Source: Aquifex sp964425585
GTDB taxonomy: Bacteria; Aquificota; Aquificia; Aquificales; Aquificaceae
Length of the DNA stretch: 7,626 bases
NCBI GenBank assembly: GCA_964425585.1
Contig: CAYRMG010000054.1
Location: forward strand, 1 to 7,626
Direction: 5' to 3'
Below, in pieces: positions 1 through 5,247 of this stretch. Both the position numbers and the translations under genes were made by a program. The notes below the pieces were generated by a model, which saw only the letters and a program-made list of their open reading frames with translations, did no database searches and had not been told where the DNA came from. Position 1 is the first letter of the stretch. The number at the start of each line of letters is the position of its first letter.

Positions 1-8
1 CAAACAAA

Positions 9-22
9 ATGATTTAAATCAT
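9..22. promoter_or_regulatory. 14-bp perfect palindrome, FNR/CRP-type operator candidate
   Basis: The sequence ATGATTTAAATCAT is a perfect palindrome. Its core TGAT-N4-ATCA matches 8 of the 10 defined bases of the classical FNR box TTGAT-N4-ATCAA. Its centre (15.5) lies 82.5 bases upstream of the transcription start predicted for the por operon, a spacing at which CRP/FNR-family activators can work from a class I site. Control by oxygen or redox state would suit an oxygen-sensitive ferredoxin oxidoreductase. This is inference: an AT-rich palindrome can also arise by chance or serve an unseen gene to the left. Confidence 0.4.
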
Positions 23-32
23 AATTACTGTA

Positions 33-51
33 TTTAAAATGGCGTTTTAAA
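33..51. repeat. AT-rich inverted repeat upstream of por promoter
   Basis: TTTAAAA (33-39) and TTTTAAA (45-51) are perfect 7-base inverted arms around a 5-base spacer, TGGCG. No T-run follows, so it is a poor terminator. It may be an operator half, a bendable UP-like region, or chance in AT-rich DNA. Confidence 0.3.
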
Positions 52-86
52 AGGCTTTCCACTTGTAAATTCATTAAACAGCCTTT
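50..86. repeat. Inverted repeat flanking the por -35 element
   Basis: AAAGGCT (50-56) recurs inverted as AGCCTTT (80-86). The arm centres are about 30 bp apart, near three helical turns, and they bracket the putative -35 box; the right arm touches the -10 box. This geometry suits a repressor or a looped operator, but no regulator is visible in the window. Confidence 0.25.
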
Positions 87-91
87 ATATT
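63..91 (+). promoter_or_regulatory. Predicted sigma70-type promoter of the por operon
   Basis: The -35 TTGTAA (63-68, 4/6 to consensus) and -10 TATATT (86-91, 5/6) are separated by exactly 17 bases. Transcription would start near 98 and give a leader of about 27 nt before the porE ATG. No better pair was found in the 124 bases upstream of porE. Confidence 0.5.
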
Positions 92-111
92 TTAATTCAC
101 AAAACCTTTTT

Positions 112-122
112 GGAGGAAGAGG
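112..122 (+). promoter_or_regulatory. porE ribosome binding site, decides the start codon
   Basis: GGAGG at 112-116 lies 8 bases before ATG 125. The in-frame TTG at 110 overlaps this Shine-Dalgarno sequence and has no comparable site of its own, so ATG 125 is the likely start. Confidence 0.75.
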
Positions 123-124
123 TA

Positions 125-364
125 ATGTATTACGTTGCCCAGGTTATTCGTGATGAGTGTTCAAAATACAACTGCAAGCAGTGCACCCTCTTCTGTCCCG
201 AGCCAAATACTCTGATGTATACCGATGAAGGCCATCACGCTTACGTTAATACTTTAAGATGTAAAGGTTGTGCTTTATGCGTTTACGTTTGTTCCGACCT
301 TTTGAAACGTGATTCTATTGAAATGGTTTATGCAGAAAACAGAGACGTTGCCGGAGTAAGGTAA
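125..364 (+). CDS. porE: Pyruvate:ferredoxin oxidoreductase, ferredoxin-like small subunit (2x[4Fe-4S])
   Basis: This 79-residue protein is the probable electron-transfer subunit of the cytoplasmic 2-oxoacid:ferredoxin oxidoreductase encoded by the four genes behind it. It has eight cysteines in two groups, C12-x4-C17-x2-C20-x3-C24-Pro and C46-x2-C49-x2-C52-x3-C56, enough for two [4Fe-4S] clusters. The first group has two extra residues compared with the usual CxxCxxCxxxCP, and the second lacks the usual Pro after its last Cys. The start is taken at ATG 125, not TTG 110, because the GGAGG site at 112-116 would overlap the latter. It is first in the operon, and its stop codon overlaps the porD Shine-Dalgarno site. 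The name follows the Hydrogenobacter porEDABG order. In archaeal four-subunit enzymes the ferredoxin-like subunit is called PorD, so symbols may differ between databases. The iron-sulfur role is firm; the exact partner is inferred from context. Confidence 0.85.
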   Translation: MYYVAQVIRDECSKYNCKQCTLFCPEPNTLMYTDEGHHAYVNTLRCKGCALCVYVCSDLLKRDSIEMVYAENRDVAGVR

Positions 365-375
365 GGAGGTAAAGT

Positions 376-945
376 ATGGCGAAGTTAGGTCCTTCCGGAT
401 ATTCGCCCTATCCCGTTGCCGTTACTGAAGGAGTTTTAACGCCTCCTCCCGGAAAGGCTTTAATGTTCAATGAAATAGTTGATGAAGAAATAGCAATGAG
501 GGAAGCCGCAAAAGCTATGCTCACAAGGGAAAACCCCACCATATTCCCGGGCCCTCAGGTTCTCTATGCATGGAATGAGGAGGCAAAGAAAAAGGCAAAG
601 CTTGTAAGGAAAATGGCGGAAGTCCTCGGAGCGAAAATCATTCCGATGTATGACTACAGACCGAAGTATCCGAAAATTGACCCCGAGAAGGAGATAAATC
701 CTAACCACCCCAACTTAACCATATGGCATAACAAGATAAAGGCTTGTATATTCATAGGTGTTCATTGCCACTATGCAAATGTTGCACTCAAAATAATAAG
801 GGCAGAAACCGATTGCTTCACAATAGCGATGTGCAGTATGGCGGGACACGAAGATGCAATGATAACGCTGAGAGACCAACATTCCGAAGACCTTGAAAAG
901 TTTATAAGAATAGCAGAAGAGGTTAAAAGAGAGCTCGGCAAATGA
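376..945 (+). CDS. porD: POR accessory subunit, CO dehydrogenase/acetyl-CoA synthase epsilon-like
   Basis: This 189-residue soluble protein corresponds by position and size to the extra (delta) subunit of the five-subunit Hydrogenobacter-type enzyme. It has none of the catalytic motifs of the alpha, beta or gamma subunits. From about residue 55 to the end it reads as an alternating beta/alpha Rossmann-like fold. A strand-loop pattern IFIGVHCHYANVALK at 125-139, followed by TIAM at 149-152, recalls the epsilon subunit of archaeal CO dehydrogenase/acetyl-CoA synthase (CdhB family, DHS-like nucleotide-binding fold). That resemblance is from memory and needs a profile search. Four cysteines (C124, C131, C147, C153) and H130/H132 cluster in the C-terminal half and might bind metal or be redox-active. 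AAGGAGGT at 363-370 precedes ATG 376, only 11 bases after porE. The biochemical role is unproven; structural scaffold, flavin or nucleotide binding, or electron relay are all possible. Confidence 0.75.
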   Translation: MAKLGPSGYSPYPVAVTEGVLTPPPGKALMFNEIVDEEIAMREAAKAMLTRENPTIFPGPQVLYAWNEEAKKKAKLVRKMAEVLGAKIIPMYDYRPKYPKIDPEKEINPNHPNLTIWHNKIKACIFIGVHCHYANVALKIIRAETDCFTIAMCSMAGHEDAMITLRDQHSEDLEKFIRIAEEVKRELGK

Positions 946-950
946 GGTTT

Positions 951-980
951 AGCTCATATTTCCATCGGAGGATTGGAGCT
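951..980 (+). repeat. Inverted repeat in the porD-porA gap
   Basis: AGCTC (951-955) and GAGCT (976-980) can pair over a 20-base loop, and with flanking T and A residues the stem reaches 7 of 8 pairs. It sits in the only sizeable gap of the operon (946-1017), just upstream of the strong porA Shine-Dalgarno site AAGGAGGTG at 1005-1013. No T-run follows the stem, so it is not a normal terminator. It could be an RNA processing or stability element, or chance. Confidence 0.3.
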
Positions 981-1017
981 TAAATTTAAGGAAAAGTTTT
1001 AAAAAAGGAGGTGTATT

Positions 1018-2232
1018 ATGGCTGAGCAGGTAAAGACCGAGAAGGTCAGATACAATAGAATGGGGCAACGTATAGTATCCCCCGATTACCTTCTTTTTGA
1101 AGCACCCAGAACCAAACACTTCATTACCGGTTCCGAGGCTGTAAAAGAAGCGGCAAAGAGGGCTAGCGTTGACGCCTCAATTTCCTATCCCATAACTCCC
1201 CAATCCGAAGCTGCACACATGCTCGGAGAGCTGTGGAGGGAAGGGTATATAGGCGTATACTTCAGAGGTGAGTCCGAGTTCGGGGTTATGTCTGAAGTTG
1301 CCGGATGTGCAATGGCGGGAGCAAGGACGATAACTACGACATCAGGACCGGGAACGCTCAGAGCTATGGAACTTTTCCCGATGTGGGCAGGGTCAAGACT
1401 TCCTATACAACTCGTTCTTATGGCAAGGGGAATAAACTCACCCCTTTCTATACAACCCGACAACCTTGAAATGTATTTCCTTCTTGACACCGGATGTATG
1501 ATTTGGCATGCCGAAACCGCGCAAGAACTCTTTGATATGATAATTGCCGGATTTGTAGTAGCGGAACAACCCGATGTTCACGTTCCCATAATTACCGCTA
1601 TAGACGGATTCTTTATATCCCATACAAGGGAAGCCGTTTATCTTCCCCCCGAAGATATAGCATTACCTCCCTATGACCCCTACAAGGCACCCATGCCTCC
1701 CATAGATATGGAAATGCCTCCCGGAAGGTTTATGAGGGACCCCTTTGTAATGAAATCAAATTACATTTCTTACGCTACTCACGCAAGCTGGCAGTTTGAA
1801 GTAAGGGCGGCCATAGAAAGGTCAAGGCCCTACGCAAAGCACTATTTAAGGGGTCTTGTAGAACACTTCGGTGATCCCGATGGAGAAATTCTCTTTATAG
1901 CAAGCGGAACCGCTGCAGCACAAGCTAAAGAAGCAACCCAAATACTTATCCACGAAGAAGGAATAAAAGCAAGGGTTCTAAGGATAAAGACAATAAGACC
2001 CTTCCCCACGGAAGAAGTAAGAGAAGCTGTAAAGGGAGCTAAATACATCTTCATACCGGAGTTTAACGTTGTTGGATGGCTTGAAAGGGAAGTCAAGAGA
2101 GCACTTTACGGACATACGGATATTCCCATATTCGGAACACCCAGGGTAGGCGGTGGTATGACAATGCCTCCTGAGTTCATCGTTCAAGAAGTTCTTAGAC
2201 TTATTGGTAAGGAGGTGAAACATGTCGGTTAA
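1018..2232 (+). CDS. porA: Pyruvate:ferredoxin oxidoreductase alpha subunit
   Basis: The alpha subunit (404 aa) works with PorB to bind thiamine diphosphate and substrate in the reversible reaction acetyl-CoA + CO2 + reduced ferredoxin to pyruvate + CoA. The N-terminal domain (about 35-205) carries SYPITPQS (56-63), the ThDP-facing acidic segment GESEFG (84-89), TTTSGPGT (106-113) and DGFFISHT (196-203), the last typical of POR alpha chains. The C-terminal transketolase-C-like domain (about 285-400) includes FIASGTAAAQAKEA (293-306) and RIKTIRPFP (322-330). TSGPG is more usual in 2-oxoglutarate (KorA) enzymes, where POR often has TSSQGL, so the substrate call rests on the other motifs and on PorB. 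About 30 residues precede the first domain. The start is supported by AAGGAGGTG (1005-1013). The 3' end overlaps porB by 11 bases, pointing to coupled translation. Confidence 0.93.
   Translation: MAEQVKTEKVRYNRMGQRIVSPDYLLFEAPRTKHFITGSEAVKEAAKRASVDASISYPITPQSEAAHMLGELWREGYIGVYFRGESEFGVMSEVAGCAMAGARTITTTSGPGTLRAMELFPMWAGSRLPIQLVLMARGINSPLSIQPDNLEMYFLLDTGCMIWHAETAQELFDMIIAGFVVAEQPDVHVPIITAIDGFFISHTREAVYLPPEDIALPPYDPYKAPMPPIDMEMPPGRFMRDPFVMKSNYISYATHASWQFEVRAAIERSRPYAKHYLRGLVEHFGDPDGEILFIASGTAAAQAKEATQILIHEEGIKARVLRIKTIRPFPTEEVREAVKGAKYIFIPEFNVVGWLEREVKRALYGHTDIPIFGTPRVGGGMTMPPEFIVQEVLRLIGKEVKHVG
2208..2218 (+). promoter_or_regulatory. Full-length Shine-Dalgarno site for porB inside porA
   Basis: TAAGGAGGTGA pairs along 11 bases with the usual bacterial anti-Shine-Dalgarno end of 16S rRNA (UCACCUCCUUA). 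It lies within the last porA codons, with GGAGG ending 6 bases before ATG 2222. It fixes the porB start and predicts strong initiation despite the gene overlap. Confidence 0.8.
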
Positions 2233-3082
2233 GATATTTAAGATTAATGAAGATTTAAAAGAGTTTATGCCTCAGGAAATCATTGACCTTGAAGAGAAGG
2301 CTACTTGGGGCAACCCTAAAAGGGGAGTTATGGACCTTCCCTACTCAAAGGAGCTAATTGAAGAACACTCCCTCTGTGCGGGATGTCCCGAATCCGCCGC
2401 ATTCAGGTATATCCTTGCTTCACTACCCAATCCCGAAGATACGGTAATTGTTAACTCAACGGGATGCACATCGCTCGTATTTCCCCACATAGCTCTTCAT
2501 ACGGTTCATCCGCTATTCGGAAATCAGAACTCCGTTGCTTCCGGAATAAAGAGAGTTCTTGAGTGGAGATTCCCCGATAAGGTTAAGGACGTTGTAGTAA
2601 TAGCAGGGGACGGTGCAACGATAGATATAGGTCTTGACTGCACACTGCAGTCCTTCTTCAGACAGGAAAAGATAACCACAATCTGCTTTGATAATGAGGT
2701 ATACGCTAACACGGGTGGACAGGATAGCGGAGCAACTCCGAGGGGCATGGAGTTTAAGATGGCACCCGGCGGAAAGCAGTGGGATAAGGTTCCCATGTGG
2801 CAACTCGCAATAGACTCGGGTTGTCATTACGTAGCAAGGCTTACCGTTTCTTCACCGAAGAAGGTTGAACAGGTAGTTAAAAAGGCCATATACGTGGCAA
2901 GGGAAGTCGGACCCACCTATATACACCTCTACACACCCTGCATACTTGAGATAGGACTTAACTCTGACCAGGGTCTTTGGGAGATGAGACAAAGGGACAA
3001 GGAAAGGTTTAAGTTCTTTGAATACATGACCGATGAAGCTAAGGAAGTTATAGAAAGGAAGAAAAAGGAGGGGCTGTTATGA
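2222..3082 (+). CDS. porB: Pyruvate:ferredoxin oxidoreductase beta subunit (ThDP and [4Fe-4S])
   Basis: The beta subunit (286 aa) holds thiamine diphosphate and the cluster nearest the active site. The ThDP/Mg motif starts at GDG 129-131 and ends at N158 in FDNEVY (156-161). The stretch NTGGQDSGATP (163-173) matches the NTGxQxSGATP form of pyruvate enzymes rather than the TGGQxSPTT form of 2-oxoglutarate enzymes. Four cysteines match known cluster ligands: C52 and C55 (CAGC), C82 (STGCTS) and C240 (YTPC). Length is normal for the family. The start lies inside porA behind a full-length Shine-Dalgarno site, and the stop overlaps the porG start as ATGA, so A, B and G are probably made in equal amounts. 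In an Aquificales host the enzyme would mainly run in the reductive, CO2-fixing direction; that is inferred from the organism type, not from the sequence. Confidence 0.94.
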   Translation: MSVKIFKINEDLKEFMPQEIIDLEEKATWGNPKRGVMDLPYSKELIEEHSLCAGCPESAAFRYILASLPNPEDTVIVNSTGCTSLVFPHIALHTVHPLFGNQNSVASGIKRVLEWRFPDKVKDVVVIAGDGATIDIGLDCTLQSFFRQEKITTICFDNEVYANTGGQDSGATPRGMEFKMAPGGKQWDKVPMWQLAIDSGCHYVARLTVSSPKKVEQVVKKAIYVAREVGPTYIHLYTPCILEIGLNSDQGLWEMRQRDKERFKFFEYMTDEAKEVIERKKKEGLL

Positions 3083-3804
3083 GCCAACCCGTAAGGAGAA
3101 GAATTAACGTTAGAATGCCCGCTATAGGCGGGCAGGGTGCGGTTTCCGCCGCCCATATTATGGCTACCGCGGCTGACCACGCGGGTTATTATGCCGTTTC
3201 AAATCCCTTCTACGGTGCTGAAAAGAGAATGGCACCGTCGGAAAGTTATGTAAGAATAGGTATAGAACCTATATACGACAGGGGAGAAGTTGTTTATCCC
3301 GACGTTATAATGGTTTTCCACTCACAGGTCATAACGATGGGTAAATCCTACACGATGCCCTTCTACTCGGGTATAAAGAAGGATGGTCTTATAATAATAA
3401 ATGCTGAAGAAGACCTTCTTTCGGAAGAAGACAAAGCCTTCCTTGAGGAAAGAAATGTAAAGATATTCAACTTCTCCGCCACGAAGTTCGCGGTAGAAAT
3501 TGCCGGAACGGAACTTGCCACTAACATGGCTATGATTGGTGCTTTCTTCGGAATTACCCAAATTGTCGGAATGGAATCCATAGAAGAGGGTATAAAGGCA
3601 AGGTTCCTTAAAAAGTTCGTAGCATCAGGTGGAACTGCATCCCTTGACTCAGCAATAGAAAGGAAGTTCAAGAAAAAGCTGGAACTTATAGAAAAGAATA
3701 TCGCTACTGCAAGAGCGGCTTATGAGTTTGCAAATCAATGGGCTAAGGAACAGGGTATAGAGCCCTGGCTTCCCAAACCCGAGGTTGCTCTACAGCAGGC
3801 TTAA
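3079..3804 (+). CDS. porG: Pyruvate:ferredoxin oxidoreductase gamma subunit
   Basis: The gamma subunit (241 aa) corresponds to the domain of pyruvate oxidoreductases that helps bind coenzyme A. Its family signature is near the N-terminus: PAIGGQGAVSAAHIMA (14-29), then NPFYGAEKRMAPSESYVRI (42-60), equal to the YGxExRGG...vRis region, with M51-A52 replacing the usual glycines. The core ends near residue 190. A further stretch of about 50 residues, mostly charged helix followed by a Pro-containing tail (PWLPKPEV, 229-236), makes it longer than the typical 180-190 aa gamma subunit and may contact the extra subunits of the five-part complex (inference). It begins in an ATGA overlap with porB, with AAGGAGG at about 3065-3071. 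It is the last gene of the operon and is followed by a probable terminator. Confidence 0.92.
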   Translation: MSQPVRRRINVRMPAIGGQGAVSAAHIMATAADHAGYYAVSNPFYGAEKRMAPSESYVRIGIEPIYDRGEVVYPDVIMVFHSQVITMGKSYTMPFYSGIKKDGLIIINAEEDLLSEEDKAFLEERNVKIFNFSATKFAVEIAGTELATNMAMIGAFFGITQIVGMESIEEGIKARFLKKFVASGGTASLDSAIERKFKKKLELIEKNIATARAAYEFANQWAKEQGIEPWLPKPEVALQQA

Positions 3805-3818
3805 ACCCTCTTTTTTTT
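3781..3818 (+). terminator. Probable intrinsic terminator of the por operon
   Basis: GAGGTT (3781-3786) can pair with AACC-CTC (3804-3810, one bulged C). A small inner stem GCT/AGC (3787-3789 with 3794-3796) lies inside, and eight T residues (3811-3818) follow directly. The stem overlaps the porG stop codon. The T-run ends just before the end of the convergent dsbC-like gene, so there is almost no free spacer. No matching T-run serves the minus strand. Confidence 0.55.
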
Positions 3819-3821
3819 CTT

Positions 3822-4325
3822 CTACTCTTTTAATCCGAGATAACGAAAAAGTTCGGGAGATGCACCTTCTATTACTTTTCCCTCTTTCGGAATTATATTT
3901 AAGGGAACAGCTCTCAGACCTATCAGGTCAGCAGCTTTGAGGTGATACTTGAGTTTTTCGCATCTTTCAGGATTTATTTTTTTTCCGTCAAGTTTTCCGC
4001 TCAGGACTTCATCAAGGCTTTTTTGAGGATTTTCAGAACAGACTATATAATAGGCTTTCTTTAAATTCTCTTCTCCCCAGTCTTTGAAAGGTATTACGAA
4101 AACGTAAATCTTTAGTCTATCAAGATATTTTCTCAACTCACTCCACTCATTCCTGCAATGGGGACAATCAGGATTTACAAAAATTATTAACTCTTTCTTA
4201 CCGTTTCCTACAACTACAGCCTTATCAAGGGGAAGCTCCCTTACCTGTTCCTTTATAAACTCTTCATAAAGGGATGCAAATGCATACAGAATTAAAATTG
4301 TCAGGAAACCAAAGAGCCTGAGCAT
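3822..4325 (-). CDS. Periplasmic DsbC/DsbG-like thioredoxin-fold protein, short form
   Basis: This is a 167-residue exported thiol-disulfide protein. Residues 1-17 form a signal peptide (MLRLF then a hydrophobic core, ending AFA). The thioredoxin-like domain has IFVNPDCPHC (48-57) with active cysteines C54 and C57, and a cis-proline V140-P141. Two more cysteines, C96 and C122, match in spacing the second, structural disulfide of E. coli DsbC (C141-C163), which supports DsbC/DsbG over TlpA or DsbA kinship. Only about 30 residues separate signal peptide and thioredoxin domain, too few for the full DsbC dimerisation domain. It may therefore be monomeric and act as an oxidant or reductant rather than a classic isomerase (inference). 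ATG 4325 lies inside the end of ispH (25-base overlap) without a clear Shine-Dalgarno sequence, and an in-frame stop lies just upstream, so translation is probably coupled to ispH. The partner membrane reductase (DsbD/CcdA) is not in the window. Confidence 0.8.
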   Translation of the reverse strand: MLRLFGFLTILILYAFASLYEEFIKEQVRELPLDKAVVVGNGKKELIIFVNPDCPHCRNEWSELRKYLDRLKIYVFVIPFKDWGEENLKKAYYIVCSENPQKSLDEVLSGKLDGKKINPERCEKLKYHLKAADLIGLRAVPLNIIPKEGKVIEGASPELFRYLGLKE

Positions 4326-5167
4326 ATTTCTTTTATTTTATTCTTAACTTCTTCTATTATCCAGTCCGGAGTTGAGGCACCTGCGGATATTCCCACCTTC
4401 TTTACATTCCTGAACCACTCGGGAGAAAGTTCTTCCGCAGTTTCTACGTGATATGTTCTCGGGTTTAGCTCCTTCGCTATCTGGTATAGCCTTCTCGTGT
4501 TCCCGCTATTCTTTCCTCCTATTATTATCATTACGTCAACTTCCGGAGCCAGTTTTTTGACACTTTCCTGCCTAAGGGATGTAGCATTGCATATGGTGTT
4601 TATAACTTTTAGTTCCTTAACCCATAAGGCTATTTCACCTACAACCTCTTTAAAGAATTCCTCATTCTGCGTTGTTTGTGCTACTATTCCGACTTTTTCG
4701 TATTTCAATGCTTCTTTTATATCCTCAATCGTTTCAACAACAATTCCCTTTCCGTTGCATGCTCTTAGGTATCCGAGCGTTCCTATAACTTCTGGGTGGT
4801 TTTTCTCTCCAACAAGGACAACAAAATAACCTTCTTTCGTGAGCTGACAAACAGCCTCATGAACGGCCTTGACGTAAGGGCACGTAGCATCTATTACCCT
4901 GAGACCTTTTCGTTTTAGTTCTTCCTCCTTTTCAGGGGGTATCCCGTGGGAACGAATTATTACTGTATCCCCTTTATGAAACTCATTACCGTTCCCCGGA
5001 AATACACCGAGTTTTTTTAATCTATCGACCTCCTGGGGATTGTGGATAATTGGGCCTAACGTGTAAACCTTTCCTTCCGCTTCCTTTAAACTTTCTTCGG
5101 CTAACTTGACCGCCCTTTTTACGCCGAAACAAAATCCTGCGTGTTCCGCTATCAGTATTTCAACCAT
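4301..5167 (-). CDS. ispH: 4-hydroxy-3-methylbut-2-enyl diphosphate reductase (IspH/LytB)
   Basis: IspH carries out the last step of the MEP pathway in the cytoplasm, reductive dehydration of HMBPP to isopentenyl and dimethylallyl diphosphate, with electrons usually from ferredoxin or flavodoxin. The 288-residue length is normal. The three cluster cysteines are C13 (GFCFGV), C96 (DATCPYV) and C193 (NTICNAT). Substrate residues are visible at H42, H74 (RSHG), H124 and E126 (NHPEV), T166 (TTQ), S221/N223 (KNSGNT) and S265 (SAGAS), close in number to the E. coli enzyme. The start is fixed because only about ten residues precede the first conserved motif. No Shine-Dalgarno sequence lies upstream, and the promoter position implies a leaderless mRNA. 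It overlaps the DsbC-like gene downstream and diverges from cfa. Reduced ferredoxin need is shared with the neighbouring POR, though the operons are on opposite strands. Confidence 0.97.
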   Translation of the reverse strand: MVEILIAEHAGFCFGVKRAVKLAEESLKEAEGKVYTLGPIIHNPQEVDRLKKLGVFPGNGNEFHKGDTVIIRSHGIPPEKEEELKRKGLRVIDATCPYVKAVHEAVCQLTKEGYFVVLVGEKNHPEVIGTLGYLRACNGKGIVVETIEDIKEALKYEKVGIVAQTTQNEEFFKEVVGEIALWVKELKVINTICNATSLRQESVKKLAPEVDVMIIIGGKNSGNTRRLYQIAKELNPRTYHVETAEELSPEWFRNVKKVGISAGASTPDWIIEEVKNKIKEICSGSLVS

Positions 5168-5178
5168 GCTAAAAGCAT
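5166..5178. repeat. Perfect short palindrome over the ispH start and -10 box
   Basis: ATGCT-AAA-AGCAT has 5-base perfect arms and a 3-base spacer. It covers the ispH start codon and most of its predicted -10 element on the minus strand. A protein bound here would block ispH initiation. It may also be coincidence, since the arms are short. Confidence 0.3.
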
Positions 5179-5202
5179 ATAAATCTATAACGGAAGTGTC
5201 AA
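5174..5202 (-). promoter_or_regulatory. Sigma70-type promoter of ispH, predicts a leaderless transcript
   Basis: Read on the minus strand, TTGACA (5202-5197) matches the -35 consensus 6/6, and TATGCT (5179-5174) matches the -10 consensus 4/6 across a spacer of exactly 17 bases. Six bases (5173-5168) separate the -10 from the ATG, so the expected +1 is the A of the ispH start codon at 5167. The absence of any GGAGG-like site upstream of ispH fits this, since nearly all other genes here have one. Confidence 0.6.
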
Positions 5203-5247
5203 TGAGAAAAGTCGTAACTAAATTTAAAGAAAAGAGGGAGGTGTTTT

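Noticed and set aside
110..124. TTG start at 110 giving an 84-residue PorE
   Set aside because: The TTG overlaps the GGAGG site that serves ATG 125, and the five added residues are simply the translated Shine-Dalgarno region.
460..708. Minus-strand open frame inside porD
   Set aside because: It lies wholly within a well-supported gene, has no recognisable motif and no clear ribosome site; it is a shadow frame.
946..1017. Riboswitch or small RNA in the porD-porA gap
   Set aside because: Too short at 72 bases, only one weak stem and no T-run; kept only as an inverted repeat.
2513..2827. Minus-strand open frames inside porB
   Set aside because: Two frames opposite the ThDP motif region of porB; composition mirrors the coding strand and nothing resembles a known protein.
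1..3820. Five-gene por operon as a wholly new system
   Set aside because: The same gene order and subunit set is described for pyruvate:ferredoxin oxidoreductase in Hydrogenobacter; only details of subunits D and E remain unusual.
4497..4829. Plus-strand 110-codon open frame opposite ispH
   Set aside because: The serine/threonine/phenylalanine-rich product is what antisense of Lys/Glu-rich coding gives; ispH on the other strand has all its catalytic residues.
5168..5247. Promoter for cfa in the divergent spacer
   Set aside because: TATAAC (5186-5191) and TATAAA (5178-5183) occur on the plus strand, but neither has an acceptable -35 at 16-18 bases, so no feature is called.
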